The notes beneath the pieces are model-generated. The model saw nothing but the letters and a program-made list of their open reading frames with translations. It was not told the DNA's origin and did not search any database. The position numbers were made by a program, and so were the translations under genes. A stretch of 7,158 nucleotides of DNA from Gammaproteobacteria bacterium. GTDB taxonomy: Bacteria; Pseudomonadota; Gammaproteobacteria; Pseudomonadales; UBA7434. The stretch spans positions 1 to 7,158 of the forward strand of contig JAJRPK010000341.1 of NCBI GenBank assembly GCA_024280785.1. Direction: 5' to 3'. This document shows, piece after piece, positions 1 through 6,089 of this stretch. Each line of letters starts with the position of its first letter. Positions within the stretch are counted from its first letter, which is position 1.

Positions 1-32
1 GGATTCTTTTCAAAGGCCCCAGTGGTATTTAC

Positions 33-938
33 CTAATGACTAACAGTACTCCACACCGCATTAATAAGTGGCTCTTTGGTACGGCTCTCTAGGACACAGA
101 GTCCAATCTCAAAATCGGCTAATGCTTTGCCGCGACCGACCTCATCAACATTAAGGATTTCTATGCTATCAAAGATAGGGCTATTGGTGAGAACCAGTTT
201 TGGTACTAAACCAACGCCGCAGCCTAAGCCAACCATACTTACAATAGCCTCATGACCGGTAACTTGCGCATAAATATTTGGCTTGGCTCGTTGCTGACGA
301 AACCATTGATTTAATCGACTGCGTGCCAGCCCCTTTTCTGCGACAACCCAAGGCAACGAAACTAAATTCAATGACCCTTTTAGCTGCATTTGCTGTAATT
401 GTTCACGCACACTGCAGCTACCACTAGGCCCGATAAAAACCAATTCTGACACAGACAGCGGTTTAAATGCGATTTGAGCATCAAGCTTATCGGGCCTAGC
501 GGCGATCACAAAATCTTCATGCCGTTGCTTTAATCGTTCTAGCGATACAGCTTGATCTCCCGTGTGCAGCTTGATTTCAATTTCCGGTTGATTCCGGTGT
601 AGCTTAGCAAGAATACTGCTCAGCAGGCTATGACTGGCCGTTACCGAACAATACAAGCTCAATGTTCCCCTTAGCTCCGCTTGGCTTCCGCCAGAGCACT
701 TCTTAAACTGCTGCCACAGCGATAATGTTTGCTGGGCAAATTGCAGATACAGCTCTCCCGCCTCAGTTAAACCCACATAGCGATTATTTCGCTCAAATAA
801 TGTCACCCCGGCCTCTACCTCGATTCGCTGAATCACCCTCGAGAGCGTAGACGCACTCATATTGTGCTTTTCACTCGTTCTTAAAAAGTGAAGGTCACGG
901 GCTAAGTCAATGAAAATAAACAGGTTTTTCGTATCCAT
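33..938 (-). CDS. ilvY: LysR-family transcriptional activator IlvY (positive regulator of ilvC)
   Basis: This is a cytoplasmic LysR-type regulator. The family member IlvY activates ilvC when acetolactate or acetohydroxybutyrate, the KARI substrates, bind its effector domain. The 301-aa product has an N-terminal winged HTH (about residues 1-60, with SASTLSRVIQRIE as the recognition region and LTEAGE in the wing), a linker helix, and a periplasmic-binding-like effector domain. IlvY hallmarks I recognise are CSVTASHSLL, EIKLHTGD and GHEAIVSMVGLGCGVGLVP. The reading frame is open to an ATG at 1016, but I chose the ATG at 938. It begins MDTKNLFIFIDLA and aligns with the usual LysR N-terminus, and a GAGG Shine-Dalgarno (948-951) lies 9 nt upstream; the 26 extra residues have no family counterpart. 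Length is close to the usual ~297 aa. It is divergent from ilvC across 219 bp, the classical ilvY-ilvC arrangement. The identity is strong; effector and target are inferred from the family. Confidence 0.93.
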   Translation of the reverse strand: MDTKNLFIFIDLARDLHFLRTSEKHNMSASTLSRVIQRIEVEAGVTLFERNNRYVGLTEAGELYLQFAQQTLSLWQQFKKCSGGSQAELRGTLSLYCSVTASHSLLSSILAKLHRNQPEIEIKLHTGDQAVSLERLKQRHEDFVIAARPDKLDAQIAFKPLSVSELVFIGPSGSCSVREQLQQMQLKGSLNLVSLPWVVAEKGLARSRLNQWFRQQRAKPNIYAQVTGHEAIVSMVGLGCGVGLVPKLVLTNSPIFDSIEILNVDEVGRGKALADFEIGLCVLESRTKEPLINAVWSTVSH

Positions 939-1046
939 TACCAACAGCCTCGCACCATTATTAAAAAATATACTTGCCATGCAATCGTTGAGATAAGCAG
1001 CCAATGCTTTGCTCAATCAACGATCCGCCCCCACCGGTCATAGTTA

Positions 1047-1092
1047 TTGCGTAATATGAAACATACTATTGCATATATATCATTTTACGCAA
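1047..1092. promoter_or_regulatory. Candidate IlvY operator: inverted repeat plus a third half-site
   Basis: The ilvY-ilvC intergenic region contains a perfect 8-bp inverted repeat, TTGCGTAA at 1047-1054 and TTACGCAA at 1085-1092. A further ATTGC at 1068-1072 starts 22 bp after the ATTGC at 1046-1050, about two helical turns, so all three half-sites lie on nearly the same DNA face. LysR regulators bind paired imperfect dyads in the shared region between regulator and target, and IlvY of Escherichia coli uses tandem operators upstream of ilvC. Assignment to IlvY rests on position and symmetry, not on a known consensus. A separate TTGC-N3-GCAA dyad sits at 974-984, nearer ilvY. Confidence 0.5.
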
Positions 1093-1098
1093 CATTAT
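1069..1098 (+). promoter_or_regulatory. Candidate ilvC promoter
   Basis: TTGCAT (1069-1074) and CATTAT (1093-1098) are separated by 18 bp and could serve as -35 and -10. Both are weak matches (3/6 and 4/6), as expected for an activator-dependent promoter. The putative operator half-sites overlap the -35 and the spacer and extend upstream, a geometry typical of LysR-activated promoters. The predicted start near 1105 would give a leader of about 50 nt before the ilvC ATG. The ilvY promoter is less clear: on the minus strand a TATATT at 967-972 could be its -10, without a good -35. Confidence 0.35.
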
Positions 1099-1157
1099 TT
1101 AGTCCGTACAATTCTCGACGTCTCCGCTCCCAGCCGATTTCATTAGGAATTTTACCC

Positions 1158-2630
1158 ATGGCCAATTATTTCAATACGCTTCCACTTCGCTTGCAACTCG
1201 AGCAACTAGGCAAATGTCGTTTTATGCAGCAAGACGAGTTTTCTAACGGCTGTGAATATTTAAAAGGCAAGAAGATCGTCATCATAGGCTGTGGCGCTCA
1301 AGGGTTAAATCAAGGGTTAAACATGCGCGACAGCGGCCTGGACATATCATATACCCTGCGTGAAAAGGCTATCAGCGAAAAGCGACAGTCTTGGAAAAAT
1401 GCAACAGATAACGGTTTCACTGTGGGAACTTATGCCGAACTGATTCCTCAAGCTGACTTACTGCTTAACCTTACGCCTGACAAACAACACACCGACGTAG
1501 TCAATACAGTAATGCCATTGATAAAAAAGGGCTCGACTCTAGCCTACTCACATGGTTTTAATATTGTTGAAGAAGGCATGCAGGTTCGAAGTGATATTAC
1601 TGTCATTATGGTGGCACCAAAATGTCCAGGCACTGAAGTCCGCGAAGAATACAAGCGTGGCTTTGGCGTGCCAACTCTACTCGCAGTACACACCGAAAAT
1701 GACCCCAATGGCGACGGCTGGGAAATTGCCAAAGCCTACGCGTCTGCAACGGGCGGTGATCGCGCTGGCTGTTTGGAATCGTCTTTTATCGCAGAAGTTA
1801 AATCTGACTTAATGGGTGAACAGACGATATTGTGCGGTATGTTACAAACAGGCTCTATTCTTTGTTACAACAAAATGATAGAGCAAGGTATCGACTCGGG
1901 TTACGCCTCAAAACTCATTCAGTACGGGTCAGAAACTGTCACTGAAGGTTTAAAGCACGGCGGTATTACCAACATGATGGATCGGCTATCGAATCCAGCG
2001 AAAATCATTGCCTATAATTTGGCCGAAGAATTAAAAGATATCATGCGCCCGTTATACCAAAAGCATCAGGACGACATTATTACTGGTTACTTTTCAAAAA
2101 CCATGATGGAAGACTGGAATAATGACGATGTTAATTTACTGAAATGGCGGGCAGAAACAGCCGAAACCGCGTTTGAAAAAGCCAGCAATGCGGATGTTGA
2201 AATTAGTGAGCAAGAATACTATGACCACTGCATATTGCTGATTGCCATGATTAAGGCTGGGGTTGAACTCGCGTTTGAAACCATGGTTGCTGCTGGAATA
2301 ATTGCCGAATCGGCCTACTATGAATCACTTCATGAAACGCCTCTGATAGCCAACACCATTGCCCGCAAAAAATTATACGAGATGAACGTCGTTATTTCGG
2401 ACACGGCAGAGTACGGTTGTTACTTATTTGACCATGCCTGCAAGCCCTTACTGGCACCGTTCATGAAAAATATTAATGTGGATGTTATTGGCAAAGGGAT
2501 AACAACTGAAGACTTAGGGGTAGACAACCAACAGTTAATCGCTGTGAACGAAGCCATTCGTAATCACCCCGTTGAAATTGTGGGCCAGAAACTTCGTGGC
2601 TATATGACGGCGATGAAGAAAATAGTCTAA
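1158..2630 (+). CDS. ilvC: Ketol-acid reductoisomerase (NADP+), class II
   Basis: This cytoplasmic enzyme isomerises and reduces 2-acetolactate or 2-aceto-2-hydroxybutyrate with NADPH and Mg2+ to the dihydroxy acids of valine/leucine and isoleucine synthesis. The 490-aa product is the long class II form, with an N-terminal Rossmann domain (GCGAQGLNQG at 44-53) and two knotted helical domains. Numbering matches the E. coli enzyme without gaps through the active site, and every expected catalytic residue is present: H132, K155, E213, D217, E221, E389, E393 and S414. In the NADPH-phosphate loop R68, R76 and S78 are kept, but position 69 is Glu and 70 is Lys where E. coli has Lys-Glu. The frame is open from an ATG at 1047, but the start at 1158 is supported by the conserved MANYFNTL N-terminus and by AGGA (1145-1148) with 9-nt spacing. 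It is probably a monocistronic unit activated by IlvY and ended by the terminator at 2650-2690. Confidence 0.97.
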   Translation: MANYFNTLPLRLQLEQLGKCRFMQQDEFSNGCEYLKGKKIVIIGCGAQGLNQGLNMRDSGLDISYTLREKAISEKRQSWKNATDNGFTVGTYAELIPQADLLLNLTPDKQHTDVVNTVMPLIKKGSTLAYSHGFNIVEEGMQVRSDITVIMVAPKCPGTEVREEYKRGFGVPTLLAVHTENDPNGDGWEIAKAYASATGGDRAGCLESSFIAEVKSDLMGEQTILCGMLQTGSILCYNKMIEQGIDSGYASKLIQYGSETVTEGLKHGGITNMMDRLSNPAKIIAYNLAEELKDIMRPLYQKHQDDIITGYFSKTMMEDWNNDDVNLLKWRAETAETAFEKASNADVEISEQEYYDHCILLIAMIKAGVELAFETMVAAGIIAESAYYESLHETPLIANTIARKKLYEMNVVISDTAEYGCYLFDHACKPLLAPFMKNINVDVIGKGITTEDLGVDNQQLIAVNEAIRNHPVEIVGQKLRGYMTAMKKIV

Positions 2631-2649
2631 AACCAAGACTGTAGTACTA

Positions 2650-2690
2650 ACTACGAAAAAGCCCGACAATTTGTCGGGCTTTTTCGTAGT
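2650..2690. terminator. Bidirectional rho-independent terminator between ilvC and ilvH
   Basis: Bases 2650-2668 and 2672-2690 form a perfect 19-bp stem with a 3-nt loop (2669-2671). The GC-rich core GCCCGACA/TGTCGGGC is flanked by A5 (2656-2660) on the left and T5 (2680-2684) on the right. Each strand therefore reads as a GC hairpin followed by a U tract. It begins 19 bp after the ilvC stop and lies 58 bp from the ilvH stop, so it can end both converging transcripts. The 58 bp between it and ilvH holds nothing I recognise. Confidence 0.93.
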
Positions 2691-2748
2691 AGCGTTCACC
2701 ATTCATTTCACGATGACTATTTCACTGAGTTATTAACGAACAAAATGC

Positions 2749-3246
2749 TTATAAACTTAGTACTTTATCGCCGCGAGAAATGCCGGATATACCGCTTCTA
2801 ACTACCTCAATAATATTACAGTCTTTAACAGCTTCAACAAAAGCATCCTGCTTGCTAGGAGTCCCAATTAACTGAATGGTATACAAGCAATTTGTGACAT
2901 CGACAATTTGACCGCGAAAAATATCAACGGTTCGCTTCACTTCCTCACGCATTGCACCTGTCGCTTTGACTTTAATCAGCATCAATTCGCGTTGTATATG
3001 CGCCCCATCCGTCAAATCGATTAGCTTGACCACATCGACCAATTTATTCAGTTGTTTAATGATCTGCTCGATGGTTTTGTCATCTCCTTCGGTTGATAGC
3101 GTTAAACGTGATAGCGAAGTGTCTTCGGTCGGAGCTACTGTTAAAGTTTCAATGTTATATCCTCGCTGTGAAAACAAACCTACAACACGCGACAACGCGC
3201 CAGGTTCATTTTCCATCAGCACCGATAATATTCTACGCTTACTCAT
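2749..3246 (-). CDS. ilvH: Acetohydroxyacid synthase small (regulatory) subunit
   Basis: This regulatory subunit binds the IlvI catalytic subunit, raises its activity and confers valine feedback inhibition. The 165-aa product (E. coli IlvH has 163) has an N-terminal ACT domain at about residues 5-78 (RRILSVLMENEPGALSRVVGLF, given here in part: ENEPGALSRV, FSQRGYNIETL) and a C-terminal domain with VKRTVDIFRGQIVD and a terminal SGISRGDK. Positions equivalent to E. coli G14 and N29, where substitutions cause valine resistance, are intact here as G16 and N31, so valine sensitivity is expected. The start ATG lies 2 bp after the ilvI stop. A GGAG at 3258-3261 lies inside the ilvI coding end with a longish 11-nt spacer, which suggests translational coupling and matched subunit production. 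It could equally be labelled ilvN; the partner and sequence favour ilvH. Confidence 0.95.
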   Translation of the reverse strand: MSKRRILSVLMENEPGALSRVVGLFSQRGYNIETLTVAPTEDTSLSRLTLSTEGDDKTIEQIIKQLNKLVDVVKLIDLTDGAHIQRELMLIKVKATGAMREEVKRTVDIFRGQIVDVTNCLYTIQLIGTPSKQDAFVEAVKDCNIIEVVRSGISGISRGDKVLSL

Positions 3247-3248
3247 TC

Positions 3249-5099
3249 TCAGGTACGCTCCGTCTTACTTAACCACATATCATTCATCGAACCGTTGGGC
3301 GCAATTTGCATGGGATATACGTGTTCGTGTGGGTCAACGTAGATATCCATAAACACCAAGTTACTTTTGCTGCTAGCAATACCTTCTATCAACTGTTCTC
3401 TTAATTTAGACTTTTCTGTCACCTTAATTCCAACGTGTCCATAAGCCTCTGCTAACTTAACAAAATCAGGCAAGGAATCCTGATAAACTGATTGCGAATA
3501 ACGACCTTCGTACTGCATATCTTGCCACTGTTTAACCATACCAAGATAACCGTTATTCAAATTAAGAATTAAGATGGGTATATCGTACTGAGTGCAGGTA
3601 GACATTTCCTGAATACACATTTGAATACTGCCTTCTCCCGTTATGCAGGCAACTATCGCATCTCGATGAGCTAATTTGACCCCCATCGCCGCAGGAAAAC
3701 CAAACCCCATTGTTCCCAGACCCCCGGAGTTAATCCACTGTCGAGGCTTATCAAAACGATAATATTGCGCCGCAAACATTTGATGCTGGCCCACATCCGA
3801 AGTGACGAAGGCCTTACCTTCTGTTAACTCATGCAATAACTGAATAACTTCTTGCGGCTTTATCAGCTCACTGCTGTCATCATAACGATTCTTGGTGTAC
3901 ATACCGTGAATGGAACGCCATTCATCTATTTTCTTCCACCATTGAGCAAGTGCATCGGCATCTATTTTATTGCCAATACCGCCACGAAGTTCGGCGGCCT
4001 TAACTTGCTCTAACATTTCTTCTAATACTTGCTTGGCCGGCCCCACTATAGGCAGGTGCGCTTCAATAGTTTTAGAAATACTCGTCGGGTCAATATCAAT
4101 GTGGATAATCTTTGCATTAGGACAAAACTTATCAAGCGTGTTAGTTACTCGATCGTCAAAACGAACGCCCACGGCGAGAATAACATCGCTAGCATGCATC
4201 GTATTATTGGCTTCGTAGGTCCCGTGCATTCCCAACATACCCAGAAACTGCCTGTCGGTACCGGGGTATGCGCCCAAGCCCATCAAAGTATTTGTCACCG
4301 GCAAATCTAAATGCTGGGCTAGCGCGACAAGAGCTTCGCTAGCATTACCTTGAACGACACCGCCTCCCGCGTAGACTACCGGTTTTTTGGCACGCAACAG
4401 CATTTCAACGGCCTTTTTTATTTGGCCTGAATGCCCTTTTTCTGCAGGCATATAAGAGCGTAAGCTAATTTTCTTAGGGTAATGATAGGGGCGTTTTTCC
4501 CACGGTGCCGTAATATCTTTTGGGATATCGACGACCACAGGTCCCGGGCGTCCCGAAGACGCAAGATAAAAGGCTGTTTTGATTAAACGTGGAATATCTT
4601 CAGTTCGTTTGACCAAAAAACTATGCTTAACAACCGGGCGCGAAATCCCAATCATATCCGTCTCTTGAAAAGCATCTTCGCCAATCAAATGACTTTGAAC
4701 CTGCCCCGAAATTACTACCATCGGTATAGAATCCATATAAGCCGTAGCAATTCCGGTAATCGCATTAGTCGCACCGGGACCTGAGGTCACCAACACTACG
4801 CCTGCTTTACCAGTCGCTCGCGCGTAACCATCGGCGGCGTGAGTTGCCGCTTGCTCATGCCGAACCAAAATGTGCGGCACTTTACCACTGCGATGCAGGG
4901 CATCATAGATATGAAGGACTGCCCCTCCAGGGTAACCAAAAAGAAACTCGACTCCTTCATCCTCTAGCGCTCGAACGACCATATCGCCGCCAGAAAGTAA
5001 TTCTGCATCACTATTAAGGTCGGCAAGTTTAGTGGCATTATTGTCTTTAGCTGCAGGCGTTTGATTCCCACCAGCGTTTAATTTCTGATCTTTTGACAT
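3249..5099 (-). CDS. ilvI: Acetohydroxyacid synthase large (catalytic) subunit
   Basis: This ThDP-, FAD- and Mg2+-dependent cytoplasmic enzyme condenses pyruvate with pyruvate or 2-ketobutyrate to acetolactate or acetohydroxybutyrate. The 616 residues show the three domains of the family: N-terminal ThDP-binding (about 34-200, catalytic Glu E82 in RHEQAATH), central FAD-binding (about 220-365, VVYAGGGVV, GMHGTYEANNTM), and C-terminal ThDP-binding (about 415-590). The metal motif reads GEG (488-490) followed 24 residues later by NN (515-516), where E. coli IlvI has GDG. W525 in MVKQWQDM, associated with the preference for 2-ketobutyrate, is present. The protein is about 42 residues longer than E. 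coli IlvI. Most of this is a hydrophilic, Asn/Ala/Lys-rich extension of about 32 residues before the conserved LLSGGDM. No in-frame start lies closer to the core except M40, which would cut into it, so the ATG at 5099 stands although its upstream Shine-Dalgarno is weak. It is first gene of the ilvIH operon. Confidence 0.96.
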   Translation of the reverse strand: MSKDQKLNAGGNQTPAAKDNNATKLADLNSDAELLSGGDMVVRALEDEGVEFLFGYPGGAVLHIYDALHRSGKVPHILVRHEQAATHAADGYARATGKAGVVLVTSGPGATNAITGIATAYMDSIPMVVISGQVQSHLIGEDAFQETDMIGISRPVVKHSFLVKRTEDIPRLIKTAFYLASSGRPGPVVVDIPKDITAPWEKRPYHYPKKISLRSYMPAEKGHSGQIKKAVEMLLRAKKPVVYAGGGVVQGNASEALVALAQHLDLPVTNTLMGLGAYPGTDRQFLGMLGMHGTYEANNTMHASDVILAVGVRFDDRVTNTLDKFCPNAKIIHIDIDPTSISKTIEAHLPIVGPAKQVLEEMLEQVKAAELRGGIGNKIDADALAQWWKKIDEWRSIHGMYTKNRYDDSSELIKPQEVIQLLHELTEGKAFVTSDVGQHQMFAAQYYRFDKPRQWINSGGLGTMGFGFPAAMGVKLAHRDAIVACITGEGSIQMCIQEMSTCTQYDIPILILNLNNGYLGMVKQWQDMQYEGRYSQSVYQDSLPDFVKLAEAYGHVGIKVTEKSKLREQLIEGIASSKSNLVFMDIYVDPHEHVYPMQIAPNGSMNDMWLSKTERT

Positions 5100-5246
5100 G
5101 TTGCTTGCTCATTGTAGTAGTTTGAACCGCACTGAATGCTAACCAACAGCTACAGGCTTCTATAGAAGAGAAGACAGTTAAAATGACGTCTTTCTATCCT
5201 CTTCCAGCGACAAAAGGCAGCGATAAAAATATAGCCAAGATAATGT

Positions 5247-5264
5247 AACCGAAAAGCTTCGGTT
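5247..5264. repeat. Short hairpin-forming inverted repeat in the ilvI leader
   Basis: AACCGAA (5247-5253) and TTCGGTT (5258-5264) form a perfect 7-bp stem with a 4-nt loop. A further CGGTTA (5271-5276) can compete for pairing with the same TAACCG (5246-5251), so two mutually exclusive stems are possible in a transcript of either strand. No U tract follows, so it is not an intrinsic terminator. If the ilvI promoter lies further upstream, this falls inside the ilvI 5' leader. A role is unknown. Confidence 0.45.
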
Positions 5265-5352
5265 GACTTACGGTTAGGCTAAAATGCGCTGTAAACGCTA
5301 GCGCCTAAGCTGTTATTACCCCTTGACGGTCCAGGCCAATGGATAATGAACA

Positions 5353-5381
5353 ATTGTTTAATTTAAGCACTCGGCTGTCAA
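5353..5381 (-). promoter_or_regulatory. Candidate ilvI promoter
   Basis: On the minus strand a perfect TTGACA (5381-5376) is followed after 17 bp by AACAAT (5358-5353), a 4/6 match to the -10. The -10 lies in the perfect palindrome AACAATTGTT (5349-5358), and the -35 lies in a GGCT-N6-AGCC dyad. A start near 5346 would give a leader of about 247 nt before ilvI. A closer TATATT (5233-5228) is an alternative -10 but lacks a recognisable -35. Promoter choice is therefore uncertain. Confidence 0.33.
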
Positions 5382-5469
5382 TAGCCACTAGAAGATATCC
5401 ACCCGATTTCAGGTGATTTCCCGCATATTGCTTATCTACACACAGTATTTTGCCGATATTTCTACTATG

Positions 5470-5498
5470 ATCAGTGTATATTCCGTAAAATCACTGAT
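5470..5498. repeat. Inverted repeat ATCAGTG-N15-CACTGAT, possible operator
   Basis: Two perfect 7-bp arms at 5470-5476 and 5492-5498 are separated by 15 bp that include TATATT (5477-5482). Arm centres are 22 bp apart, about two helical turns, so a dimeric or tetrameric regulator could contact both. It lies about 80 bp upstream of the DUF4124 gene. No known consensus is recognised and there is no following T tract. Confidence 0.35.
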
Positions 5499-5528
5499 TC
5501 GGACTATTTATCTGCCTAATACTGGATT

Positions 5529-5558
5529 TTGAAAAACTAGGTTTTAAACGGCTATATC
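5529..5558 (+). promoter_or_regulatory. Candidate promoter of the DUF4124 gene
   Basis: TTGAAA (5529-5534, 5/6 match to the -35) and TATATC (5553-5558, 4/6 match to the -10) are 18 bp apart. A start near 5565 would leave only about 15 nt of leader and would begin at the Shine-Dalgarno itself, which weakens the proposal. A promoter further upstream around TATATT at 5477-5482 is an alternative. Confidence 0.25.
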
Positions 5559-5560
5559 TA

Positions 5561-5579
5561 TAACGAGGAGCCTCGGTTA
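5561..5579 (+). promoter_or_regulatory. Ribosome binding site of the DUF4124 gene within a small dyad
   Basis: AGGAG at 5566-5570 lies 9 nt before the ATG at 5580 and is a strong Shine-Dalgarno that fixes the start. It sits inside an imperfect dyad: TAACGAG (5561-5567) can pair with CTCG-GTTA (5572-5579) with one bulged G, placing half of the Shine-Dalgarno in a stem next to the start codon. Confidence 0.5.
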
Positions 5580-6041
5580 ATGCGCCACTCAATTTATTCG
5601 CTCTGTGTAGGATTTTCACTGTTTTGCTTTTTGAGCATGAGCTCGGTAGCTGTTAACGCTGAAGTTTTTTATAAGTGGAAAGATGATACCGGCCATTGGG
5701 TTTATGGTGCCCATGCCCCCCCGGGAGTAGAGGTCATTGAAGTCCAGACTTCTATCAGCAAAGGTACGCCTTCGTCCTTCAGTTCAAATAACGAAGAAAC
5801 AACCGAGAACTCTACAAATGCCCCTCCCCCCTCCAAAGAAGCGGCCATAGCATCCCAAAGTAAAATGCCTAAAGCTAAACGCAATAAACTGTGCCAACAA
5901 GCCCGTAAAAACATCGAGGCTCTTAGCGGCAAGGCCGTTATTCGCCAACGCGATGCCGACGGTAACGTTACCGTATTATCAGAAGATGACCGTCAAGTTG
6001 AAATGGACAGATCTCAGCTAGCTATTGATGAGTACTGTTAA
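5580..6041 (+). CDS. Secreted DUF4124 domain-containing protein, function unknown
   Basis: The 153-aa product has a signal peptide (basic MRHS, hydrophobic stretch about 8-24, likely signal peptidase I cleavage after A27 in VAVNA-EVF), so it is probably periplasmic. Directly after it comes a short DUF4124-like domain, residues 28-50, with the family pattern of aromatic-Lys-Trp-Lys-Asp, Gly, Trp/Tyr and Pro-Pro (EVFYKWKDDTGHWVYGAHAPP). Residues about 60-100 are a Ser/Thr/Asn/Pro-rich, probably disordered linker. The C-terminal part (102-153) is helical and charged and contains a cysteine at each end (C105 and C153), which could form a disulfide in the periplasm. Such small proteins are common in gammaproteobacteria, often near housekeeping genes, and no biochemical role is established. 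It stands alone, divergent from ilvI and convergent with clpB across a 48-bp gap in which I see no strong terminator, only a weak AGCT dyad before TCTTTTT near 6088-6107. Confidence 0.85.
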   Translation: MRHSIYSLCVGFSLFCFLSMSSVAVNAEVFYKWKDDTGHWVYGAHAPPGVEVIEVQTSISKGTPSSFSSNNEETTENSTNAPPPSKEAAIASQSKMPKAKRNKLCQQARKNIEALSGKAVIRQRDADGNVTVLSEDDRQVEMDRSQLAIDEYC

Positions 6042-6089
6042 TTGAGCTAGCTGGGTTTTACTCAACATCTAAACCTTTTCGATAAAGAG

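Larger units (their letters stand above)
5100..5579. other. 480-bp non-coding divergent region between ilvI and the DUF4124 gene
   Basis: No convincing gene, tRNA or attenuator leader peptide is visible on either strand. On the ilvI side there is no ATG on the minus strand between a candidate promoter near 5353-5381 and a short out-of-frame ATG at 5110-5112, so classical translation-coupled attenuation is unlikely. The region contains several small dyads: AACCGAA/TTCGGTT (5247-5264), the palindrome AACAATTGTT (5349-5358), GGCT-N6-AGCC (5373-5386) and ATCAGTG/CACTGAT (5470-5498). It must hold promoters for both divergent genes, because neither has another gene upstream in its direction. Confidence 0.7.

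Noticed and set aside
1..32. Possible end of a neighbouring gene or a terminator after ilvY
   Set aside because: Only 32 bases are available. They show a CCCC-rich stretch but no complete hairpin and no frame that can be assigned.
939..1016. Upstream extension of ilvY to an ATG at 1016, adding 26 residues
   Set aside because: The conserved LysR N-terminus begins at the ATG at 938 with a GAGG Shine-Dalgarno. The extension has no family counterpart and would run into the promoter region.
1047..1157. Upstream extension of ilvC to an ATG at 1047, adding 37 residues
   Set aside because: MANYFNTL at 1158 is the conserved KARI N-terminus with a good Shine-Dalgarno. The upstream stretch covers the candidate operator and promoter.
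2966..3352. 128-codon plus-strand ORF across ilvH and the ilvI end
   Set aside because: It is antisense to two well-conserved genes and shows no recognisable domain. The same holds for the other overlapping ORFs opposite ilvC, ilvI and the DUF4124 gene.
5339..5416. 25-residue ORF (MDNEQLFNLSTRL and onward) in the ilvI-DUF4124 spacer, plus strand
   Set aside because: It lacks a well-spaced Shine-Dalgarno and resembles nothing known. ORFs of this length occur by chance, and it overlaps the candidate ilvI promoter.
6042..6089. Terminator between the DUF4124 gene and clpB
   Set aside because: Only TTGAG/CTCAA with a 14-nt loop and a 4-bp AGCT dyad are present. Neither has a GC-rich stem followed by a clean U tract, so I did not list it as a feature.
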